Part shown: positions 13,168-19,318 of the stretch, in pieces
Layout of the letters: each line of letters starts with the position of its first letter
How positions within the stretch are numbered: position 1 is the first letter of the stretch
NCBI GenBank assembly: GCA_023247935.1
Contig: JAHFFM010000015.1
Location: forward strand, 1-19,318
DNA from: Candidatus Omnitrophota bacterium
GTDB lineage: Bacteria; Omnitrophota; Gorgyraeia; 2-02-FULL-51-18
Direction of reading: 5' to 3'
DNA length: 19,318 nt
Notes under the pieces: generated by a model
Seen by the model: the letters and a program-made list of their open reading frames with translations, nothing else
What the model was told of the DNA's origin: nothing
Database searches by the model: none
Position numbers and translations under genes: made by a program

Positions 13168-14342
13168 TATTTGAAAGCCTTTTTCATCCGAGAAATCGCT
13201 TCGCGAATTTCAGGCTCCGGCACGGTGAGTGCAAAGCGAACATACCCGTCTCCCGCTGCGCCGAAACCCACGCCCGGCGTAATCACGATGCCTGTTTTTT
13301 CAAGCAGCTCTTTACAAAATGAGGTGGAATCCGGCGCGCCTTTGAAAAGGCGGGTAAATACGTAAAACGTTGCAGGGTTCGGCTTTACCGGAAAATCAAG
13401 CTCTTTGAGTCCCGCGACCAGCAAATCTCGACGGCGACGGTACATCATATTGGTTTTTTTAGAGAAACCAAAACTATTTTTTAAAGCTTCGATGGAGGCT
13501 TTTTGAATCGCCGTAAACACGCCGGAATCAATGTTGGATTTTACTTTTAACAGAGGATTGATTAATTCCGCTCTTCCCACCGCAAACCCTACGCGCCATC
13601 CGGTCATATTGCATGTTTTTGAAAGAGAATGAAATTCGATAGCCACTTCCTTGGCGCCTGGAATTTCAAAAATACTCAGAGGTTTTTCTTTTCCAAAAAA
13701 AACTTCGGAATACGCCAAATCCGAAGCAATGATAATTTTATGCGAAATCGCCCACCTCACCAGTTTTTCATAAAAAGAACGGGGAGCCATGGCTCCCGTC
13801 GGATTGTTCGGATAATTGACGAAAATAATTTTCGCTTTTTTTAAAACGTCCTGCGGGACGGATTCGTAATCCGGCAAAAAACCACTCTCTTCTTTTAACG
13901 GCATTAAATAAGGTGTGCCGCCAGCAAAACCAGTGCCGCTCTTATACGGCGGATAACAGGGGTCCGGGACCAAGGTTACGTCGCCAGGATTAACCCAGGC
14001 CAAGGGCAGGTGCGCAATCCCCTCTTTGGAGCCTATAAGCGGCAGAATTTCGGCAGATGGATCAAACGTCAATCCGAATCTTTTTTTACACCAAATTCCG
14101 GCCGCCTCACGGAAAGCCTGATTGCCCCTATCCAAAGGATAATGATGATTTTGAGCGTCTTTAATCGCTTTAACCATAGCCGCCTGAATAAATTTGGGGG
14201 TTGACTGGTCCGGATCGCCTACACCAAAATCAATCACCTTCACACCCTTTTCAATGGCACGGCGTTTAGCCCTGTCAATTTCAACAAAAAGATACGGAGG
14301 AAGTGCTTTTAGCCGGTCGGATTCTTGAGGCGCAAAATTCAT
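13167..14342 (-). CDS. dapL: LL-diaminopimelate aminotransferase
   Basis: DapL converts tetrahydrodipicolinate to LL-diaminopimelate in one PLP-dependent step, replacing DapD-DapC-DapE. The 391-residue class I/II aminotransferase shows VIDFGVGDPDQSTP, the Y-DRGNQAFREA substrate segment, NYPNNPTGA, SDLAYSEV and the PLP lysine Lys242 in SLSKTCNMTGWRVGF. The name rests on these family features and on its place directly after dapB, with dapA and dapF in the same run and no dapD, dapC or dapE. A generic aspartate aminotransferase is the main alternative. It overlaps dapB by 4 bases. Confidence 0.9.
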   Translation of the reverse strand: MNFAPQESDRLKALPPYLFVEIDRAKRRAIEKGVKVIDFGVGDPDQSTPKFIQAAMVKAIKDAQNHHYPLDRGNQAFREAAGIWCKKRFGLTFDPSAEILPLIGSKEGIAHLPLAWVNPGDVTLVPDPCYPPYKSGTGFAGGTPYLMPLKEESGFLPDYESVPQDVLKKAKIIFVNYPNNPTGAMAPRSFYEKLVRWAISHKIIIASDLAYSEVFFGKEKPLSIFEIPGAKEVAIEFHSLSKTCNMTGWRVGFAVGRAELINPLLKVKSNIDSGVFTAIQKASIEALKNSFGFSKKTNMMYRRRRDLLVAGLKELDFPVKPNPATFYVFTRLFKGAPDSTSFCKELLEKTGIVITPGVGFGAAGDGYVRFALTVPEPEIREAISRMKKAFK

Positions 14343-15145
14343 TTAAGCACATCCATCATACTGAAACGGCCCGTTCTTTTCTTGGAAAGAAACAAGGCCG
14401 CGACCAATGCGCCGCGTGCGAATGCGTCGCGTGACAAAGCAATGTGCTTTAATTCAATGGTTTCGCCGGGTCCGCCAAAAATAACGGTGTGTTCCCCCAC
14501 AATGTCCCCCGCACGAACGGCGTGAATGCCGATTTCATCACGAGTACGCTCTCCGGTTAAGCCTTGACGTCCATAGCGGCCCGCCTTATTCAAATCCCAT
14601 TTTTTTTCTTCGGCAATCACTTCCGCAATTTTTTTGGCGGTTCCAGAAGGAGAATCTTTTTTTAAGCGGTGGTGTGACTCAATGATTTCAATGTCATAGC
14701 CCTCTTTTAATTTGGCGGCCGCCAGTCGGGATAACTCAAAAAGAAAATTTGCCCCCAAACTCATATTTGGCGAATCGAGTATCGCAATTTTTTTGGACGC
14801 GGCCATTATTTTCTTCTGGATTTTTTCATCAAGGCCGGTGCTTCCGATCACGAGCGGTTTTTTGGCGGAAAGCGCCTCGGCTATGGATTGAATCGTTCCC
14901 TCGGGCCCGGAAAAATCAATGAGGACGTCTGTTTTTTTAAGCGCTTCAGCTGAAATGGGTTCTATGGAAACCTTATCCGCGACAAAACCTAAAAGTTGGC
15001 CCAGGTTTTTGCCCTGGTCCGGGTGCCCCGCATATTCATAGGCTCCGGCGATTTTAAATTTGTCCGACTGAGCCGCCAGCGAAAGAATCCTGCGTCCCAT
15101 GCGCCCTAAGGCGCCATTCATGGCAAGTCTGATATCTTGAGCCAT
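14339..15145 (-). CDS. dapB: 4-hydroxy-tetrahydrodipicolinate reductase
   Basis: DapB reduces the DapA product with NAD(P)H to tetrahydrodipicolinate. The 268-residue protein has the nucleotide-binding motif NGALGRMGRR near the N-terminus, DFSGPEGT, VIGSTGL, SPNMSLGANFLFEL and the catalytic segment ESHHRLKKDSPSGTA (His158/159, Lys163). It starts 2 bases after the dapA stop and overlaps dapL downstream (ATGA). Confidence 0.96.
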   Translation of the reverse strand: MAQDIRLAMNGALGRMGRRILSLAAQSDKFKIAGAYEYAGHPDQGKNLGQLLGFVADKVSIEPISAEALKKTDVLIDFSGPEGTIQSIAEALSAKKPLVIGSTGLDEKIQKKIMAASKKIAILDSPNMSLGANFLFELSRLAAAKLKEGYDIEIIESHHRLKKDSPSGTAKKIAEVIAEEKKWDLNKAGRYGRQGLTGERTRDEIGIHAVRAGDIVGEHTVIFGGPGETIELKHIALSRDAFARGALVAALFLSKKRTGRFSMMDVLK

Positions 15146-15147
15146 TA

Positions 15148-16026
15148 TTATCCCTTTATTTTAAGGCCATAATCTTTGAGGGCCTTGATTAAAATTTTTT
15201 CGTTGCCCGGCTGCATCGGGCACAAAGGAAGCCTTAAATCATCTTCGCATAGCCCCAACAGCTTCATGGATCTTTTAACCGGAATCGGGTTTGTCTCGAT
15301 AAACATGGCGCGACACAAAGGAAACAATTTATGGTGAACTTTTCTCGCTCTGTCGTGGTCACCCGCGAAAAAAGCGTCCACCAGCTCTGAAACTTCTCCG
15401 GGAAGCACGTTGGAAAGCACGGAAATCACGCCCTTCGCGCCCAAAGCCATTAGCGGCAGCGTCAAAGAATCATCTCCGCTTAGCACGTCCATATCGCAAA
15501 GCGAAAGAATATGCGACGTCTGATCCATGGACCCGCTGGCTTCTTTGATGGCTACGATATTGGGAATTTTTGACAAACGCGCCACGGTTTCCGGTGAAAT
15601 ATTCACAACTGAGCGTCCGGGAATGTTGTAGAGCACAATAGAAATATCCACGGCTTTGGCAACCGCCTCGTAGTGGCGGAACAAGCCTTCTTGAGTAGGC
15701 TTGTTGTAATAAGGCGCAGCCAAAAGCGCTCCGTCCGCACCCGCTTTTTTGGCAAATCGCGTCAAGGAAATCGCTTCGTCGGTGCTGTTGGAGCCGGTGC
15801 CCGCGATAACCGGAACTTTCTTTTCAGCTGCGTTTACCGTAATCTCGATCACGCGCTGATGTTCTTCGTGGGAAAGAGTGGGCGATTCGCCGGTTGTTCC
15901 CACCGGCACAAGACCATCTATGCCAGCCGCTATTTGCTGCTTAACCAATCGACTCAGCGCCTTTTCGTCGATTTTTCCATTTTTTAAAGGCGTTACAAGC
16001 GCCGTGATCGCTCCATGAAATTTCAT
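15148..16026 (-). CDS. dapA: 4-hydroxy-tetrahydrodipicolinate synthase
   Basis: DapA condenses pyruvate with aspartate semialdehyde, the committed step of the diaminopimelate/lysine route. The 292-residue TIM-barrel has GTTGESPTLSHEEH, the Schiff-base lysine Lys161 in NIVAIKEASG and the catalytic Tyr133 in VLYNIPGRS. Length and motifs are standard. Its ATG overlaps the dapF stop by 4 bases. Activity is feedback-inhibited by lysine in many bacteria; nothing in the sequence read here settles that. Confidence 0.96.
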   Translation of the reverse strand: MKFHGAITALVTPLKNGKIDEKALSRLVKQQIAAGIDGLVPVGTTGESPTLSHEEHQRVIEITVNAAEKKVPVIAGTGSNSTDEAISLTRFAKKAGADGALLAAPYYNKPTQEGLFRHYEAVAKAVDISIVLYNIPGRSVVNISPETVARLSKIPNIVAIKEASGSMDQTSHILSLCDMDVLSGDDSLTLPLMALGAKGVISVLSNVLPGEVSELVDAFFAGDHDRARKVHHKLFPLCRAMFIETNPIPVKRSMKLLGLCEDDLRLPLCPMQPGNEKILIKALKDYGLKIKG

Positions 16027-16832
16027 ATACTCACGCTCCCCTCAAAAACATTTTTAACTTCGCCCTCCAGATAAACTTCCTTAAATAAATGACCGTCCTG
16101 CTTAAAATAAACTTTTAATTTTTCACCGCTTAAAGTGACCACCTGAACGGGTGATTTTAAACCCTTTAGTTTTGCCGCTATCAGGGCGGAAGCCGTGGAA
16201 CCCGTTCCGCACGCCAAGGTCTCGCCTTCAACGCCTCTTTCATAGGTTCTGACACGGATGGTACTACTCTTCTCAAAAGTCATAAAATTAACATTCGTGC
16301 CTTTGGGAGCAAAAGCTTCATGATATCTTACAGCGCGGCCGCGGCCATCCACGTCCAATTCTTTTATTTCCCGCTCCACGATCACGACATGAGGAACGCC
16401 CGTATTTAGGAAATGAACTATCTCCGTTCGCCCGCCCGCTAAAATTTTAATGTCGCTTTTGAAATCTTTAGGCTGTGTCAGCCGCGATTTTACAATAGCA
16501 TTTTTGACTGTGGATTCGATGGTGCCAGCGCCTGTTTCGACGGTATGCACAGGGCTTACTATTTTTTTGTCCACGGCAAATTTGGAAAGGCAGCGCACGC
16601 CGTTTCCACACATGTCGGCCTCGCTTCCATCCGGGTTGAAGATGCGCATGCGGATGCTCGCTTTATTGAATTTTTCCAAAAGTAAAACGCCGTCCGCGCC
16701 GATTCCAAATTTGCGGTCACAAAGCTTGAGTGCCTTGGATCTGAAATCTTTTTTTAAAATAAGCCTGCGGTTATCCAGCACAACAAAATCATTTCCCGCC
16801 GCGACCATTTTAACAAAATGAAGCGTTGCCAC
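16023..16832 (-). CDS. dapF: diaminopimelate epimerase
   Basis: DapF epimerises LL- to meso-diaminopimelate for peptidoglycan and lysine. I start it at the GTG at 16832, which overlaps the lysA stop by one base (TAGTG), has AGAGG 7 bases upstream and gives MATLHFVKMVAAGNDF, equivalent to the family's MxFxKMxGxGNDF. The longer frame to 16937 lies inside lysA. The resulting 269 residues are normal. The two catalytic cysteines are present: Cys75 in GSEADMCGNGVRCLSKFA and Cys208 in GVEGETLACGTGSTASA. Confidence 0.95.
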   Translation of the reverse strand: MATLHFVKMVAAGNDFVVLDNRRLILKKDFRSKALKLCDRKFGIGADGVLLLEKFNKASIRMRIFNPDGSEADMCGNGVRCLSKFAVDKKIVSPVHTVETGAGTIESTVKNAIVKSRLTQPKDFKSDIKILAGGRTEIVHFLNTGVPHVVIVEREIKELDVDGRGRAVRYHEAFAPKGTNVNFMTFEKSSTIRVRTYERGVEGETLACGTGSTASALIAAKLKGLKSPVQVVTLSGEKLKVYFKQDGHLFKEVYLEGEVKNVFEGSVSI

Positions 16833-18109
16833 TAAACAACCTCTTTCACAATTCGCTCGCAAGAAAGAACGTCTTCCATAGTCTCTCGTCTGCGCGCTAC
16901 AAAAAAACGATTTCCGCTGACAACCACCTCCGGGCATCGGGGCCGCGAATTGTAATTAGAAGACATCACAAAACCATAAGCGCCACAAGACATGACGGCA
17001 ATCAGATCACCTGTTTTTAGAGAAGGGAGTTTTCTGTCCTTGGCTAGAAAATCACCACTCTCGCAAATAGGCCCCACAATATCCATCCGCGTTTTTGGTC
17101 CGCCCTCTTTTTCTTTCATCACCGGCAAAATCTCATGATACGCACTGTAAAAAGCGGGTCTTATCAAATCGTTCATGGCGGCGTCCACAATCAAAAAAGA
17201 TTTTGTTTTCGTTTTCTTTTCGTAAATTACTTTGGCTACCAAAATACCGCTGTTTCCGGAAATAAAGCGACCCGGTTCCAGAATCAGCTTTACCGCTCTT
17301 TTCTTGAATAGCGGCAAAATCGCCCTGGCAAATTGTTCCGCCGTTTGAGGCTTTTCTTTGGAATAAATAATCCCAAGGCCTCCGCCGATATTTAAATACT
17401 CAATGCGACCGCCGCCATAGGACACACTGTCAATAAAATCCAAGCATTTCTGAACCGCTTCTTTAAACGGCTTTGGCTCTGTGATCTGCGAGCCGATGTG
17501 AATATGAATGCCAGCCAGCTGCAAATGAGGAAAACGGTAAGACTGCATAAAAAGTCGGTAGGCCGTCGTGATTTCCAATCCAAATTTATTCTGTTTAGAA
17601 CCCGTTGTGATGTAATGATGCGTATCCGGTTTTACATCCGGGTTTAAGCGAATCGCGACTTTTTGCCGGACTTTTAAGCGTCCCGCCACTTCATTAATCG
17701 TTTCAAGCTCCTGGATGGATTCGACGTTAAACATCAGAATTTTAGACCGAATAGCCTCTTCGATTTCAGGAACTGTTTTACCCACTGAGGCAAAAACAAT
17801 TTTCTGGGGGTCAACCCCCACTTTTTTAGCCCGGTACAATTCGCCGCCCGAGACTATATCCAGACCCGCACCCTGATTGACCAAAGATTTCAGAATGGTA
17901 AGATTGGAGTTCGCTTTCATGGAAAAACAGATTAGGGTTGGAATGGAGCTGAACGCTTTTGCCAGTTTATGATAATGATCCAAAAAAGTGTTTACGCTGT
18001 AGAGGTAAAAAGGCGTGCCTACCTCAGCCGCGACCTTTTTAACAGGAACATTTTCAAAATAAAATTCTTTTCCTTTGTATCCGTAACGATGCATATTTTT
18101 CTCCGGCAT
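16832..18109 (-). CDS. lysA: diaminopimelate decarboxylase
   Basis: LysA decarboxylates meso-diaminopimelate to lysine using PLP. The 425-residue protein is a fold-III decarboxylase: PLP lysine Lys65 in CFSMKANSN, GLDIVSGGEL, HIHIGSQI, the glycine-rich phosphate loop NIGGGLGI, EPGRF, and the partner-subunit active-site Cys348 in GPICESGDFLAKDR. The start has AGAGG 7 bases upstream and is one base after the argH stop. It leads the lysA-dapF-dapA-dapB-dapL run. Confidence 0.96.
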   Translation of the reverse strand: MPEKNMHRYGYKGKEFYFENVPVKKVAAEVGTPFYLYSVNTFLDHYHKLAKAFSSIPTLICFSMKANSNLTILKSLVNQGAGLDIVSGGELYRAKKVGVDPQKIVFASVGKTVPEIEEAIRSKILMFNVESIQELETINEVAGRLKVRQKVAIRLNPDVKPDTHHYITTGSKQNKFGLEITTAYRLFMQSYRFPHLQLAGIHIHIGSQITEPKPFKEAVQKCLDFIDSVSYGGGRIEYLNIGGGLGIIYSKEKPQTAEQFARAILPLFKKRAVKLILEPGRFISGNSGILVAKVIYEKKTKTKSFLIVDAAMNDLIRPAFYSAYHEILPVMKEKEGGPKTRMDIVGPICESGDFLAKDRKLPSLKTGDLIAVMSCGAYGFVMSSNYNSRPRCPEVVVSGNRFFVARRRETMEDVLSCERIVKEVV

Positions 18110-18110
18110 T

Positions 18111-19199
18111 CTAAGACCTCTTTGCCAATTCTTTTTTCAAACGAGAAATTTGTTTTTTAATTTCAAGCGGATGCGTGCTGCCTTGCGTTTTTTTCAGGCG
18201 GACGGAATGCGTCGCTTCGAAAAGCGCATAAACATCGCCGCTGATTTTCGGAGAGAACTTTTGGTAAATATCCAGCCCGATTTTTGAAAGCGCCACTTTA
18301 TTCTCTTCCGCAAAACTCACAATTTGCCCGACTTGGTCGTGAGCCGTTTTAAACGGGATATCCTTTTTAACCAGGTAATCCGCTAAATCCGTGGCATACA
18401 GTGTTTCGTCACGAAGGCGTTCTTTTGCTGCATCCTTGTGAACAGACAGACTCTTAACGGCTTTGGTGAAAATCCCCAGCACTTTTTCAAAGTTCTCAAC
18501 GGAATCAAAAATAAACTTTTTATCCCACTGAAGATCGCGATTGTACGACGAAGGCAGGCCTTTCAAAACAAAAGCCATGCCGGTAAAGTTTGCTCCAAAA
18601 ACACCTGAGGCACCCCGCAGCAATTCCGCAAAATCCGCGTTTTTCTTTTGAGGCATCATCGAACTTCCCGTACAAAAAGGCTGGTCAAATTCAATCGTGC
18701 CAAAACCTTTGGTTTGCGCGAGCATCAAATCCTCCGCGATGCGCGAAAGCTGAAGCGACGCAAAAAAGATACTCGACAAGAGATCCAGAATAAAATCCCT
18801 GTCTCCCGAAACGTCGTAGCTGTTATTCGTGACAGAAGACAAGCCCAGATCTTTGGCCATCATCTTCTGGTCAAGGTTAAAAGTGACACCGGCGAGCGCG
18901 CCGCTTCCCAAAACACAAACATCGCAAAAACGCGCGCTCAAACGGAAGCGCTCCTTCGCACGGGAAAGCATTTCCGTATAAGAAAGAAAAATGTGCGCGT
19001 AAGAAAGCGCCTGCGCGTTTTGCAAGTGAGTCATGCCGGGAATCAAAATTTCCTGGCTCTGCTCGGCCTTTGCCAAAAAAGCGCATCTTAAATCATCAAT
19101 CATGGCGATCATTTTAAAGCTTTGATCCTTGCAATAGAGCCTTGAACTTTGCGCGACAAGGTCGTTTCTTGAGCGGCCTGTATGAAGCTTGTCAGCCAA
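18111..19199 (-). CDS. argH: argininosuccinate lyase, 3' part after an internal stop
   Basis: ArgH cleaves argininosuccinate to arginine and fumarate. This frame carries the three conserved blocks of the fumarase/ASL superfamily: HTGRSRND at its N-terminus, GMTHLQNAQ, and GSSMMPQKKNADFAELLRG, plus the normal C-terminal end. It is only the last 362 residues of a gene of about 460. The same frame continues upstream with good ArgH similarity but is cut by TAA at 19227-19229. The TTG at 19197-19199 is the first possible restart, but it has no recognisable Shine-Dalgarno and would remove the N-terminal substrate-binding part. The copy is either a fresh pseudogene or affected by a base error. Confidence 0.88.
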   Translation of the reverse strand: MADKLHTGRSRNDLVAQSSRLYCKDQSFKMIAMIDDLRCAFLAKAEQSQEILIPGMTHLQNAQALSYAHIFLSYTEMLSRAKERFRLSARFCDVCVLGSGALAGVTFNLDQKMMAKDLGLSSVTNNSYDVSGDRDFILDLLSSIFFASLQLSRIAEDLMLAQTKGFGTIEFDQPFCTGSSMMPQKKNADFAELLRGASGVFGANFTGMAFVLKGLPSSYNRDLQWDKKFIFDSVENFEKVLGIFTKAVKSLSVHKDAAKERLRDETLYATDLADYLVKKDIPFKTAHDQVGQIVSFAEENKVALSKIGLDIYQKFSPKISGDVYALFEATHSVRLKKTQGSTHPLEIKKQISRLKKELAKRS

Positions 19200-19318
19200 T
19201 GAACCTAATTTTGATTTGAGCAGTGATTAGAGCGCTGAATGGATGTCCTCTTCACGCTCGTCAAGCCTGAGCTTTCCATCCGCGCACTGTTTTTGCAGCA
19301 AAGAAATAGCGCGCAAAA
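19200..19318 (-). pseudogene. argH: argH 5' portion, interrupted by TAA (partial, off window)
   Basis: Translated in the argH frame this stretch reads LRAISLLQKQCADGKLRL, then DEREEDIHSAL, stop, SLLKSKLGSL, joining directly to ADKLHTGRSRND. EDIH and the spacing to TGRSRND match ArgH, so no bases are missing. The stop stands where ArgH usually has a charged residue such as Glu, so GAA to TAA is enough to explain it. The gene's own start lies beyond base 19318. Confidence 0.8.

Noticed and set aside
16833..16937. 35-codon N-terminal extension of dapF
   Set aside because: It overlaps the end of lysA. The GTG at 16832 has a ribosome binding site and the family-typical N-terminus.
1..19318. CRISPR arrays, rRNA genes or riboswitches
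   Set aside because: No regularly spaced repeats or rRNA sequence was seen, and the gaps before ribF and lysA are too short for a riboswitch.

Overview
The window is a gene-dense bacterial chromosome segment. All protein genes lie on the minus strand, most are 0-15 bases apart or overlap (ATGA, TGATG, TAGTG), and the only plus-strand gene is a proline tRNA. Codon use is moderately AT-leaning. The content is housekeeping: RNA and ribosome functions, DNA ligase and recombinase, and a lysine/diaminopimelate and pantothenate cluster. Making diaminopimelate by the LL-aminotransferase (DapL) route, an operon-borne aspartate dehydrogenase and a lipobox lipoprotein suggest an uncultivated diderm lineage of the Omnitrophota/PVC-like type. 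That placement is an inference from gene content and I hold it loosely.

Right-hand region (19318 down to 9408, transcribed leftwards): argH (broken by an in-frame TAA), lysA, dapF, dapA, dapB, dapL, folK, panC, panD, aspartate dehydrogenase (nadX), an ECF-type sigma factor and a membrane protein that may be its anti-sigma. DapA, DapB, DapL, DapF and LysA form an unbroken route from aspartate semialdehyde to meso-diaminopimelate and lysine. PanD and PanC make beta-alanine and pantothenate, and NadX interconverts oxaloacetate and aspartate, the shared precursor. Several starts are GTG or TTG codons overlapping the previous stop, which implies translational coupling.

Centre (9039-9407): a near-consensus sigma-70 promoter drives tRNA-Pro(CGG) on the plus strand. 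The 3' end of this tRNA is duplicated 178 bp downstream as a perfect 22-bp direct repeat. The DNA between the copies holds an inverted T-arm copy and three strong hairpins, which looks like a small integrated element or the scar of one.

Left-hand region (9038 down to 1): an exported glutaredoxin-like protein, an unusual Nudix + O6-alkylguanine-DNA alkyltransferase fusion, acylphosphatase, ligA, a lipoprotein, xerD, rbfA, truB, ribF, rpsO and pnp (running off the left end). A 161-bp palindromic element with 26-bp perfect terminal inverted repeats sits inside the 3' end of the Nudix/alkyltransferase gene and is translated in frame. rpsO-pnp has its own strong promoter inside the end of ribF, and a hairpin at the start of its leader.

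The most notable observations are the protein-coding palindromic element, the duplicated tRNA end, and the nonsense codon in argH.
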